Origin: an uncultured Balneola sp.
GTDB taxonomy: Bacteria; Bacteroidota; Rhodothermia; Balneolales; Balneolaceae
DNA: 64,000 nucleotides
Direction of reading: 5' to 3'
NCBI GenBank assembly: GCA_902529365.1
Contig: CABZWK010000004.1
Coordinates: 62,001 to 126,000 of the forward strand
The position numbers were made by a program, and so were the translations under genes. Below, one piece after another: positions 1 to 8,188 of this stretch (the first letter of the stretch is position 1; each line of letters starts with the position of its first letter). The notes under the pieces are model-generated. The model did not search any database. It had not been told where the DNA came from and saw only the letters and a program-made list of their open reading frames with translations.

Positions 1-1151
1 TCTGTAGTAAAACCAAGGAACTGGAAGGGTATCCTCGTTTTAGTTTAGCAAGTCAATACCCAAAATTCATCGATATATACACACAGATTGGTTTAGGTGA
101 GCAAGATCCTAGTATTCGTGAAGCCTATATTGACACCGCACTAAGTCTATTTGAGGAGCAATTCACTTTATTTACTGAAGAAGAAGTAGATAAATATGAA
201 CTTCATCAAGATAGAGGAAGATATCTTTTAGAAAATTATCAAAATATCGATGGCGGCCTAGACATGGCTTATGGAGATTTCAAAGCTATGTTTGATATGG
301 ATGTGGAAAAAACCACCTTACTTGGTGGAGGTTACTATGTTCGCGTAGTGATTGATGACCTTGTACGGAAGGGTGAAAAAGATATGGTCATAAGCATGAT
401 TAATCAGGCAACTGCCTATGCAGGCTTGGAATTAAGTACCTATTTTGACGATACCCTAGAATCCCTATTTAATACTCCAGAAGAGCGGCTCGAATTTTGT
501 GGTGCCAAATTACAAGATAACTCAGAATCCATCGAAGACCTTAAATGTGTTGCAGAAGCACAAGAAGATCTAAACATGACAGAAGAGTTTCTACAAACAA
601 CCTTACTTATTCATGGATTAGATCCAACTTTTGATAGTGCTTTAACACTTGCAGAGACAGAGAAGGGTAATTCGTCATACGCTTCTGCAGCTGAGTATTT
701 CAAACAAGCCTTAGAAATGACTGATAATGACACCGATAAAAAGAACATTAACTTAGAGTTGGCCGAAGTTTACTCAAGTACTGGACAATTGTCTACGTCC
801 AAAAGATATGTGCAAGATGCATTAGCAATAGATGATGCATTTGGCCGGGCGTACATTAAGCTAGCCTCTATTTATGGGCAGGCGGTTAGTTCATGTACGG
901 AGAGTCGTAAACTCGAAGCTAGAGACAAGGTAGTGTATTGGGTTGTTGTTGATTATTTAACCCGTGCAAAGTCAGTGGACGCTAGTGTTACGAACACCGT
1001 GAATTCACAACTTGCAACATACGAGGCAGTAACCCCATCTACAGAAGATAAATTCTTTACTTTAGGTTATGAGCAAGGACAAAGAGTACAGGTTAACAGC
1101 TCTTTAGATAGCTGTTACAGCTGGATTAACGAAGCTACTATTGTCCGATAA
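1..1151 (+). CDS. Tetratricopeptide-repeat protein, 5' end outside window
   Basis: The reading frame is already open at the window edge (first whole codon at base 3) and runs to TAA at 1149-1151, giving at least 382 visible residues. The ATG at 264 is internal and not the true start. The C-terminal half holds helix pairs typical of TPR units, for example the segments around AAEYFKQALEM and SKRYVQDALAID, with alternating small and aromatic residues. TPRs are protein-protein docking scaffolds; no catalytic motif is visible, so the partner and role are unknown. Two cysteines near the end (SSCTES, SLDSCYS) could form a disulfide if the protein is exported, but the N-terminus that would show a signal peptide is missing. 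The gene ends just before a hairpin terminator. Confidence 0.8.
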   Translation, partial: CSKTKELEGYPRFSLASQYPKFIDIYTQIGLGEQDPSIREAYIDTALSLFEEQFTLFTEEEVDKYELHQDRGRYLLENYQNIDGGLDMAYGDFKAMFDMDVEKTTLLGGGYYVRVVIDDLVRKGEKDMVISMINQATAYAGLELSTYFDDTLESLFNTPEERLEFCGAKLQDNSESIEDLKCVAEAQEDLNMTEEFLQTTLLIHGLDPTFDSALTLAETEKGNSSYASAAEYFKQALEMTDNDTDKKNINLELAEVYSSTGQLSTSKRYVQDALAIDDAFGRAYIKLASIYGQAVSSCTESRKLEARDKVVYWVVVDYLTRAKSVDASVTNTVNSQLATYEAVTPSTEDKFFTLGYEQGQRVQVNSSLDSCYSWINEATIVR

Positions 1152-1161
1152 AATCCATTAT

Positions 1162-1196
1162 GAGGGCTAAACTACTGTTTAGTCCTCTATTTTATA
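1162..1196 (+). terminator. Rho-independent terminator after TPR gene
   Basis: An 11-bp stem (1162-1172 with 1177-1187, one G-T wobble) closes a TACT loop and is followed by TATTTTATA. It lies 10 bases after the TPR stop codon and separates that gene from rho. Confidence 0.7.
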
Positions 1197-1373
1197 CTGA
1201 ATTCGTTTGTAATCAGTCAAAACATTCGTATATTTTCATACTTCTTTCTACTGCTGATGGCCCATTCTGAGCTATCATTTCTACACACACTCCTCCCCTC
1301 AGTTTCACATCCACATACGATGAGCATATTGATAGCCTTCTTATGACGGTTTAACCAGGAGTATTTACGTACA

Positions 1374-1388
1374 ATGATTGATTATTAA
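1374..1388 (+). other. Four-codon leader ORF overlapping the rho start
   Basis: ATG ATT GAT TAT TAA reads M-I-D-Y-stop, and its TAA shares a base with the rho ATG (TAATG). The only SD-like motif in the region, AGGAG at 1357-1361, is 12 bases from this ATG but 26 from the rho ATG. That geometry would allow translational coupling of rho to the leader. Such short ORFs also arise by chance, so this is tentative. Confidence 0.25.
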
Positions 1389-2629
1389 TGACTAGAAATA
1401 AAAAGAACTACAATAAAAATAACCGCAATAAGAACAAGCGGTATAAGAACCGGAATAAAAATAATAACAATAAGACCAATCATGTCTTTATTCCTAAGTT
1501 TCATTGGAACCAAAACCAAGGTATTGCGGGTCGTTTTGCTGGGGTTCTAGAAATTAACGAAAAGGGCTGGGGGCTCATTAGAAAACTAGATCATGAATTC
1601 AGCTATCATCCTAAAGATCCTTTTCTAAAACCTGATGAAGTAAAGGACTTAGATTTACGCCAAGGCTTAATTATAGAAGGAGAATTTGAAGAAGATCATC
1701 AAGGTAACCGGCATGTTGCCAGTGTAGATAGTATTAATCATCAGAGTTTAGAAACCTGGGCAAAATGCTCCAAATTTGAGCGGCAAACCCCCATTATGCC
1801 TGTTAATTGGATTCGTTTAGGTGATCGGGCACAAGATACCGAAATGCGTGTGATCGATTTAGTGGCACCGATTGGTAAAGGACAACGAGCCCTAATCGTT
1901 GCCCCTCCCCGTACCGGTAAAACCGTCTTATTAAAACAAATAGCTGACTCCATAACTCATCATCATCCCGATATTCACTTAAGTATTCTACTGGTTGATG
2001 AACGCCCCGAAGAGGTGACTGATTTTATTCGATCTTCAAATGCTGAGGTTTTTGCGTCTTCCAATGATCGCAAAACTCAAAGCCATATACGTATCACAGA
2101 GATGACCCTAGGATACGCCAAAAGAAAAGCCGAGATGGGTCAAGATGCCGTGCTACTAATTGACTCACTGACAAGGTTAGGTCGAGCTTATAATGCAATC
2201 CAAAGTAATAGCGGGCGCACCTTATCCGGTGGTTTGGATATCCGAGCGCTAGAAATCCCTAAAAAAATCTTTGGGTCTGCACGAAAAATTGAAGGCGGTG
2301 GTTCCTTGACCATTATTGCAACCTGCCTGGTTGAAACGAATTCAAGAATGGACGATTTAATCTTTGAGGAATTCAAAGGAACCGGGAACATGGAACTGGT
2401 ATTAGATCGAGAGTTAGCAAATGATCGTATTTATCCCGCTATTAATATCACCGCTTCCGGAACCAGAAATGAAGCTAAATTCATAACAGATTCTTTAGAA
2501 GAGCGAAATATGGTACGCAGATATCTACTCAAGAAATCTCCTAAAGAGTCCATGCTAGGCCTACTTAAAGTACTCAAAAATACTGAAAGTAATCAGGAGC
2601 TGTTAAACCAGATCGCTGCAATTTCATAA
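1388..2629 (+). CDS. rho: Transcription termination factor Rho
   Basis: Rho is the hexameric RNA-dependent ATPase that translocates along nascent RNA and dissociates RNA polymerase. The 413-residue protein starts with an Asn/Lys/Arg-rich low-complexity stretch (residues 2-30), continues with the cold-shock-like primary RNA-binding domain (about 45-118), and then the RecA-type motor: Walker A APPRTGKT at 172-179, catalytic glutamates in DERPEE near 204-209, Walker B VLLIDS at 255-260, a Q-loop with GRTLSGGLD, and an R-loop with FGSARKIEGGGSLT. All motor motifs look intact. The N-terminal insertion is short and basic, unlike the long acidic insertions of some Bacteroidota Rho proteins. A minimal leader ORF abuts the start codon and may take part in autoregulation; E. 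coli rho is also leader-regulated. Confidence 0.97.
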   Translation: MTRNKKNYNKNNRNKNKRYKNRNKNNNNKTNHVFIPKFHWNQNQGIAGRFAGVLEINEKGWGLIRKLDHEFSYHPKDPFLKPDEVKDLDLRQGLIIEGEFEEDHQGNRHVASVDSINHQSLETWAKCSKFERQTPIMPVNWIRLGDRAQDTEMRVIDLVAPIGKGQRALIVAPPRTGKTVLLKQIADSITHHHPDIHLSILLVDERPEEVTDFIRSSNAEVFASSNDRKTQSHIRITEMTLGYAKRKAEMGQDAVLLIDSLTRLGRAYNAIQSNSGRTLSGGLDIRALEIPKKIFGSARKIEGGGSLTIIATCLVETNSRMDDLIFEEFKGTGNMELVLDRELANDRIYPAINITASGTRNEAKFITDSLEERNMVRRYLLKKSPKESMLGLLKVLKNTESNQELLNQIAAIS

Positions 2630-2657
2630 ATTCACTGTAGTTACTATCCCAGATCAT

Positions 2658-3343
2658 GTGTATCTCCTGCAGCAACAATTATGTTCGAAAATTCAACAAA
2701 ATTGGCTTTTTGAGCGTACTGCTGTTTTTTTAGTGGCTTGTAAGGCAGATAACACACTAGAGGTTTATTATTTGAACCTAAATATTTGTAACGAGCGATA
2801 TGCTCATTCAGAGCAGTATTTAGTACCTATTTTATTTCGTAATGGTATCTTATGTGTGTATCCAGATTATCAAACTGATTCTCAGATTCGAACCCTTATG
2901 GATTTAGCCGAGGCTTTTTTATTGGTAGACCGACTAGGATTGCGCTTACCCACTCCAGAGTTGGTTAAATCAATCTATTCTCATGCAGATATACGCTTAG
3001 CTCCCATTCCCGTGCCACCTACAGATGAGATGTCAACGAGGGTTTATTTTGTTACGATAGTTTAATCGACGCCCAAATTCAGCAGGCAGGGTATGAGATA
3101 GGCCCTAGAATTCGAGAGAGTGTGCAAGCTAAACTAATAGCTGGACACAAAAAAGACGTGGTTTATATAGACAAAAACAGTTCTAGGGCGGCTATCTACG
3201 GATGGCATCGCTTAATAAGAGGGTCTATTCAAGCCTACAGTACGGTACACCATGATGAATACTACGACTACAGTCATGGTGTTAGGCCAGTGAGTCCAGA
3301 AGTATTTAAAAATGGGGAGTGGGCGATTTGGTCCGATCGCTGA
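2658..3343 (+). pseudogene. Frameshifted conserved protein of unknown function
   Basis: Two consecutive open segments in different frames read as one protein. Segment one (GTG at 2658, stop at 3063-3065) ends soon after PPTDEMSTRVYF. Segment two continues in the -1 frame from about 3050 (CYDSLIDAQIQQAGYEIG) and includes AGHKKDVV, IYGWHR and YYDYSHGVRPVS. That order, a PPTD-M block then GHKKDVV, YGWHR and DYSHG, is what I remember of a conserved bacterial family of roughly 230-300 residues with no assigned function. No ATG lies in frame before the first segment; the frame is open back to 2607 inside rho, and HKFTVVTIPDHVYLL looks like the natural N-terminus, so the start also seems lost. Either a decayed gene or a sequence error near the TTTTG at 3047-3051. 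Confidence 0.6.
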
Positions 3344-3390
3344 ACCAATCGTTTTCACTACATCTATTGGTTGGCGCGCCCAAAACCAGG

Positions 3391-3708
3391 CTATGCCACA
3401 GTTATCGACGGATCAATTTCAGCCGCCCATGCTTTCATTCCACCTTTTACGTTGTACACATTTTTGAAGCCTTCGTGGGCTAAAAATGCACACGCATTAG
3501 CACTACGTGCACCAGAGCGACATATGATGGCATATTCTACATCCTTATTAAGGGTGTGCACTCTACTTTGAAGACTGGATAATGGAATATGCTCGCCTCC
3601 ATTATTGGATACCATATATTCAAAATCTTCTCTGACATCAATTAACATAAACTCTTCGCTTTTATCAGCCAATTTGTCTTTTAACTGTTGTACCGTAATT
3701 ACTTTCAT
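3391..3708 (-). CDS. Rhodanese-like sulfurtransferase, single domain
   Basis: A 105-residue, single-domain rhodanese of the GlpE/PspE size class, which transfers sulfane sulfur through an active-site cysteine persulfide. The active-site loop is CRSGARS with Cys63, preceded by the structural LIDVRE motif (Asp24, Arg26) and followed by NVKGGMKAWA, the typical rhodanese C-terminal signature. No signal peptide, so cytoplasmic. It is convergent with the decayed gene upstream and stands apart from lptB by a 69-base gap, so it is probably monocistronic. The physiological sulfur acceptor cannot be deduced. Confidence 0.9.
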   Translation of the reverse strand: MKVITVQQLKDKLADKSEEFMLIDVREDFEYMVSNNGGEHIPLSSLQSRVHTLNKDVEYAIICRSGARSANACAFLAHEGFKNVYNVKGGMKAWAAEIDPSITVA

Positions 3709-3777
3709 AAAATTGTTTTTTTGAATAAGATTAGATGAAAAAATCTAAAATGCCTACTAAATAAACCATTTGTTATA

Positions 3778-4563
3778 TCACGTTTTGACATACCGTTCCA
3801 AAGTGAATGTTTCTCCTAAATACAGTTTTCTCGCTTTCTCATCATTGGCTAGTTTGTCGGCAGAACCCTCCATTAATATCTTACCCTCAAACATTAGATA
3901 GGCACGATCCGTAATTGCTAAGGTTTCATGTACATTATGATCGGTTATTAGTATTCCAATATTTTGAGATTTCAACGTGGAGACTATTTGTTGAATATCC
4001 TCTACGGCTATTGGATCGACTCCTGCAAAGGGCTCGTCAAGCAAAATAAAGTTTGGTTTAGTAACCAATGCTCTAGCAATTTCTGTTCTTCGGCGCTCAC
4101 CACCCGACAATCTGTATCCTTGACTATCCCTGACTTTTTTTAAAGAAAATTCTTCGATCAATTCATCGCAGCGGCGTTTAATTTCAACCTTATCGTGGCC
4201 CCTGTATTGTAACACAGAAGCCAAGTTTTCATAAACTGTTAAATTCCTAAATACACTCGCTTCTTGAGCCAAGTATCCTACTCCTTTACGCGCTCGTTTA
4301 TACATGGGCGTTTGAGTAAGGCGCTCCTCATTTAAATAAATCTCTCCTTCATTCGGCGTAATTAAACCAACCATCATGTAAAAGGTTGTGGTCTTGCCTG
4401 CTCCATTAGGTCCCAACAACCCCACTATTTCCCCTTGTTCCACATGGATAGAAACGCCATCAACCACTCTGCTTTTCTTATAGCGCTTGACTAGATTTTC
4501 ACCCTTTAACACCTGGCCGTGTGCGCTGGTTGATGTAGTTCTATGAGGCGCTACTTCGTTCAC
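3778..4563 (-). CDS. lptB: LPS export ABC transporter ATP-binding protein LptB
   Basis: ATPase of the LptBFG complex that extracts lipopolysaccharide from the inner membrane for transport to the outer membrane. The 261-residue protein shows Walker A GPNGAGKT (51-58), Q-loop YLAQEASVFR, signature LSGGE (152-156), Walker B FILLDEP (172-178) with FAGVDPIAVEDI, and the switch histidine in ITDHNVHE. FAGVDP after Walker B is characteristic of LptB. About 18 extra residues precede the usual start (near VLKGENLVKRY). ATG overlaps the purQ stop by 4 bases, so the two are translationally coupled. LptC, LptA, LptF and LptG are not in the window. Confidence 0.95.
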   Translation of the reverse strand: MNEVAPHRTTSTSAHGQVLKGENLVKRYKKSRVVDGVSIHVEQGEIVGLLGPNGAGKTTTFYMMVGLITPNEGEIYLNEERLTQTPMYKRARKGVGYLAQEASVFRNLTVYENLASVLQYRGHDKVEIKRRCDELIEEFSLKKVRDSQGYRLSGGERRRTEIARALVTKPNFILLDEPFAGVDPIAVEDIQQIVSTLKSQNIGILITDHNVHETLAITDRAYLMFEGKILMEGSADKLANDEKARKLYLGETFTLERYVKT

Positions 4564-5258
4564 GCAATTGCCAATGCTTGTAAAATAGATTCGAAGATGT
4601 ACTTACCGTCTTCTTTACCCAATAAACGCTCCATCGCACGTTCGGGGTGTGGCATCATGCCTAGTACATTTTTATGTTTATTTGTAATCCCTGCTATATT
4701 ATCGATCGAGCCATTAATATTGGCTTCCGGTGTGGTTTCCCCATGGGCATTTACATAGCGAAACAGAACTTGATCGTTATCTTGTAACTCTTTTAGTCCG
4801 TCGTTATCTATATAATAGTTTCCTTCGCCATGGGAGACCGGAATGGTAAGAAGCTGATCTTTTTGTAAGGACGAGGTATATATACTTTGAGTACTTTCTA
4901 CTCTTATATGCACATCTTTACATATGAATTTGAGTTGCTCATTATGCCTCATTGCCCCTGGTATTAATCCCGCTTCTAATAATATTTGAAAGCCATTACA
5001 AATTCCCATAACCGGGCCTCCTTTTTGGGCATACCCGATCAATTCTTGCATAATAGGCGAGAAGCGTGCAATCGCGCCTGAACGAAGATAGTCTCCATAT
5101 GAGAACCCACCAGGAACTATGATCATATCCAATCCAGATACATCTGTTTCTTTGTGCCAAAGAAATTTTACCTCGGCATTCATTAAATGTTTTAAAGCAT
5201 GATATGCATCATGATCACAATTTGAACCTGGAAATACAATTACACCAACTCTTGTCAC
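4560..5258 (-). CDS. purQ: Phosphoribosylformylglycinamidine synthase subunit PurQ
   Basis: Glutaminase subunit of the three-part FGAM synthase (PurL-PurQ-PurS), step four of de novo purine synthesis; it releases ammonia from glutamine for PurL. Class I amidotransferase features: PGGFSYGDYLRSGA (49-62), nucleophile Cys87 in GICNGFQ, and the catalytic His204/Glu206 in MMPHPERAMERL. The 232-residue length is normal for stand-alone PurQ. PurS is encoded just upstream with clpS between them; the large subunit PurL is not in this window. It overlaps lptB by 4 bases, and clpS ends 18 bases before its start. Confidence 0.96.
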   Translation of the reverse strand: MTRVGVIVFPGSNCDHDAYHALKHLMNAEVKFLWHKETDVSGLDMIIVPGGFSYGDYLRSGAIARFSPIMQELIGYAQKGGPVMGICNGFQILLEAGLIPGAMRHNEQLKFICKDVHIRVESTQSIYTSSLQKDQLLTIPVSHGEGNYYIDNDGLKELQDNDQVLFRYVNAHGETTPEANINGSIDNIAGITNKHKNVLGMMPHPERAMERLLGKEDGKYIFESILQALAIA

Positions 5259-5276
5259 TTTGTACCTCTTTTGGGA

Positions 5277-5603
5277 TTAGCCTTTTATTTCTGTTATCAA
5301 TTCAATTTCTCTTAAAATATAATCTCGCTTTAAACACTCTTCAAACTCACCTTCAAAAACAATGGCTTTACTCTCACTATGAACTTTTAAGGTCAGTTCT
5401 TCCGCTCGACCACGCCCACATTTCAATGCCTTGATCAATTGTTGAGTTACTTCTTCAAAGGTATGCACCTCGTCATTATATAAAATAAGCCTCCAAGGCG
5501 TTTGAATCGCTTCCTCAACCTCTTTTTGGGCGAGGGCTTCTAAGTCACCCTCGTTACTAGCCTCTTTAGCAAAGCTTAGAGTATGAGTTACGTTTAGATA
5601 CAT
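5277..5603 (-). CDS. clpS: ATP-dependent Clp protease adaptor ClpS
   Basis: ClpS delivers N-end-rule substrates to ClpAP/ClpCP and changes substrate choice of the unfoldase. The 108-residue protein has a flexible N-terminal extension of about 35 residues and then the adaptor core PWRLILYNDEVHTFEEV, followed by the helices that form the N-degron pocket, ending in VHSESKAIVFEGEFEEC. The LYNDEVHTFEEV motif is diagnostic. It sits between purS and purQ with gaps of 14 and 18 bases and no visible promoter or terminator, so it is probably co-transcribed with purine genes, an unusual arrangement. No clpA or clpC is in view. Confidence 0.93.
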   Translation of the reverse strand: MYLNVTHTLSFAKEASNEGDLEALAQKEVEEAIQTPWRLILYNDEVHTFEEVTQQLIKALKCGRGRAEELTLKVHSESKAIVFEGEFEECLKRDYILREIELITEIKG

Positions 5604-5617
5604 GTAATGCTCCGTGT

Positions 5618-5863
5618 CTAAGATTCGAACTGGATTTCAAAATCTTCCATTACTTCATTTGCCAATAATTTACTGCAGGCCGATTCTACAATGCTTCTTG
5701 CCTCTTCTTCGCTACTGGCTTGTACATCTATCTCAATAAATTTACCAATACGAACACCTTCAATATTAGTTAATCCTAAGTTTTGTAAGGCATGATGAGC
5801 CGCTTTTCCTTTTGGGTCTAGTATAGACGGGCGTAAGGTTACGTTTACTTTTGCTTTGAACAT
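5618..5863 (-). CDS. purS: Phosphoribosylformylglycinamidine synthase subunit PurS
   Basis: Small structural subunit that bridges PurL and PurQ in the split FGAM synthase. The 81 residues fit the family (about 80): MFKAKVNVTLRPSILDPKGKA at the start, then GLTNIEGVRIGKFIEIDV in the middle and ANEVMEDFEI near the end, all typical. It has no catalytic residues of its own. First gene of the inferred purS-clpS-purQ-lptB operon; about 90 bases separate it from miaA, room for a promoter, though I could not identify one. Confidence 0.95.
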   Translation of the reverse strand: MFKAKVNVTLRPSILDPKGKAAHHALQNLGLTNIEGVRIGKFIEIDVQASSEEEARSIVESACSKLLANEVMEDFEIQFES

Positions 5864-5954
5864 AAATGAATATTATTAAATGATCTCTAAATGTAGGGTT
5901 TATTAGGTTTAGCTGCTAAATGTATCCTTCAAAAATTTAGTGTGGTTGTGCTTT

Positions 5955-6899
5955 TTAGTTGGACTTAGATTCAATTTCCTTTGAAATTAAACTCAATATT
6001 TCAAGCTCTGTCTGTTCTTCAGGATAATACCACTGGATAAATGGCCATTTTCTGAACCATGTTTCCTGCCTTTTTGCATATCGCCTAGTATGAGTTTTGA
6101 TCTTCTCAACAGCCTCTTCAAGACTTAATTCTCCATTAAGGTGAGAAATTATTTCTGAATAGCCAACGGTTTGTAGTGCTTGATTTTCTAATGAATACCC
6201 TTTTTGTAACAAACCTCTCACTTCATCTACCAATCCTTGCTGCATCATGTGATCTACCCGTTTTTCAATGCGTACATGTAAACTCGAACGGGATCTACTA
6301 AGGCCGAATACAAGTGTATCATTAGGGCAACTGGCGGATTTATTGGAGTGAAAGGAACTAAAGGGTTTACCTGTTTCGTAGTACACATCTAAGGCTCTAA
6401 TAATACGCTGAGGATTTAATCCATCCATTTTTCGAGCATAGTCTGCATCAACCCGGATGAGTTTTTCATATAGTATCTCTATTCCCTCGGTTCTGGCTTG
6501 CTCTTTTAATTGAATTACGCGCGCGGGGTTGGCTTTGGGCATAGGGTCTAAACCGTTTATTAAACTGCTTAGATATAGAGTGGATCCGCCCACATAAACC
6601 AACGGGGTGTTTGGATGAGCTTGGCGGTGTTCGGCATCCCATTGCTGAATACGTTCTAAAAAAGCAAAAGGTGAATCCGAATCTAATGGGTCCAAGCTAT
6701 CCACGTTAAAATGGGGGATCTGCTTGCGTTGCTCTATATTTACCTTAGCGGTTCCAATATCCAAAAACCGATAAGATTGCCGGGCATCAACTGAAACTAT
6801 GCTTGTTTTAAGTCTTTCTGCCAAGCCAATAGATAGATTGGTTTTACCAACTGCTGTTGGTCCTAGAAGTATAATTTTACGTATAAGATTTGGATTCAT
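5955..6899 (-). CDS. miaA: tRNA dimethylallyltransferase MiaA
   Basis: Transfers dimethylallyl from DMAPP to N6 of A37 in tRNAs reading U-initial codons. The P-loop GPTAVGKT lies at the N-terminus, followed by SVDARQSYRFLDIGTAK (usually DSMQVY; here DARQSY), YVGGSTLYLSSLI, the R-x6-RALDVYYETGKPFS block, and the tRNA-binding end KTHTRRYAKRQETWFRK. I chose the ATG at 6897-6899 (MNPNLIRK), 2 bases after the stop of the preceding gene; an in-frame ATG at 6911 would add MGLI and overlap that gene. About 314 residues, full length. Likely co-transcribed with the porV-like gene. Confidence 0.95.
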   Translation of the reverse strand: MNPNLIRKIILLGPTAVGKTNLSIGLAERLKTSIVSVDARQSYRFLDIGTAKVNIEQRKQIPHFNVDSLDPLDSDSPFAFLERIQQWDAEHRQAHPNTPLVYVGGSTLYLSSLINGLDPMPKANPARVIQLKEQARTEGIEILYEKLIRVDADYARKMDGLNPQRIIRALDVYYETGKPFSSFHSNKSASCPNDTLVFGLSRSRSSLHVRIEKRVDHMMQQGLVDEVRGLLQKGYSLENQALQTVGYSEIISHLNGELSLEEAVEKIKTHTRRYAKRQETWFRKWPFIQWYYPEEQTELEILSLISKEIESKSN

Positions 6900-6901
6900 T
6901 A

Positions 6902-8038
6902 TTAATCCCATACAAGGCGTACAGAAACACGGTGTGTGCTGCCCAGCTCAGCTCCACTACCCGCAAAACCCATAAATCCATAATCAATCGCAAATTTATA
7001 GACTTCCACTCCCATACCTAGGGTAGGCCGCATGGTCCACCCAGAAAATGGATCTTGATATAAATCAGTTAGACCCACGCGTAAGGATAGGCGGTCTCTA
7101 AACACACCTTCTGCTCCGAGACGTGGCTCTAAGCTCCATGATCCCAGGTTTAAGTAATAGGCTTCTCTACCCTCAAACATACTAAGTATATCAAACGCCA
7201 TGTTGAATGCCCATTCTTTGTATTGAAAACTTCGTGCTATGCCCATCCGTAAAGATGGTCGGACGTATTCGTCGGAACCTTCAGGAGTCTGATCGCCAAA
7301 AACTTCTTCATAGCCATCAAATTGACCTTGATTAACCGTCCAAACTTTTCGCAATGTGGTGGCATCTATCCACTGAATGCCCCAAAACCATTCATTCCAG
7401 CTACCTTGAGCTCCCAAGTCTAAACTGTAGCCCCATGCATGCGCAAAAGGACCTAACTTTTGCCGAATAAATTTCAGTGAGCCGCCATAATAAATGGGTA
7501 AATCACCCAGTGATTGCTCAGAAGCGTAAGATATATACCATGCCATATCAGTAGCACTGAAGCGAGTAATGTATTGTTCAACGTTTGCTTTAGGCCCCCC
7601 ATTCTCCCCTCTATTTGGGTCCCAAGCATCTAAAGTATTGGCGATGTTATCGACCCCTTGTCTAAAAAAACTAAGGGCCAACACCCCTCTGTCTTGAGGT
7701 AAAGGTAGTGCTACAGATCCGTAGTCATAGCCCACAATACCTCCAAAGCGCTCAGAATGCATGTACATAATTTGCATGTCTTCAACCGTTCGCAAACCCG
7801 CCGGATTCCAGTAGGCCGCGCTAACACTACGACTAATAGCCGCTTGTGCTCCACCCATACTCAACGCTTTTGCCCCTGCACCCACTCGCAAAAATTCACT
7901 GCCGTATTTCGCGTGAAGTGATTGAGACATAACGTGCATTGGAGCACAAAACAGAAGTAAAATAACAAAAAGCCCTTTGCCACTGGGTAATGTTGATCTA
8001 TACAAAATTATGCAGTTTATTGTTTTTATACCCACCAT
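6902..8038 (-). CDS. PorV/PorQ-family outer membrane protein
   Basis: An N-terminal hydrophobic segment (GLFVILLLFCAP, ending near MSQ) looks like a signal peptide. The mature N-terminus contains FLRVGAGAKALSMGGA followed by AAYWNPAGL, the hallmark of the PorV/PorQ family of FadL-like beta-barrels. Alternating hydrophobic/aromatic strands continue to the C-terminal VSVRLVWD, which ends in an aromatic/acidic pair as barrel strands do. In Bacteroidota PorV takes part in type IX secretion, but many paralogues exist and no other T9SS gene is nearby, so the specific role is open. First gene of the unit with miaA; divergent from dnaN. Confidence 0.85.
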   Translation of the reverse strand: MVGIKTINCIILYRSTLPSGKGLFVILLLFCAPMHVMSQSLHAKYGSEFLRVGAGAKALSMGGAQAAISRSVSAAYWNPAGLRTVEDMQIMYMHSERFGGIVGYDYGSVALPLPQDRGVLALSFFRQGVDNIANTLDAWDPNRGENGGPKANVEQYITRFSATDMAWYISYASEQSLGDLPIYYGGSLKFIRQKLGPFAHAWGYSLDLGAQGSWNEWFWGIQWIDATTLRKVWTVNQGQFDGYEEVFGDQTPEGSDEYVRPSLRMGIARSFQYKEWAFNMAFDILSMFEGREAYYLNLGSWSLEPRLGAEGVFRDRLSLRVGLTDLYQDPFSGWTMRPTLGMGVEVYKFAIDYGFMGFAGSGAELGSTHRVSVRLVWD

Positions 8039-8188
8039 CTAAAGATATAAAATGCACGGAAGTGAATTCGTAAAAATGAACGGTGCTTTGTTGCAGAGAG
8101 TACCGTATTTTCTTAGTATAAGCACATATGTTGGAAAGGGCAATCCAACCGTTAAACCGTCGTATAAATCCCTATAATTCAACCACCT

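Noticed and set aside
3343..3372. AACCAAT/ATTGGTT hairpin between convergent genes as a terminator
   Set aside because: Long 16-base loop, A+T-rich stem and no U-tract.
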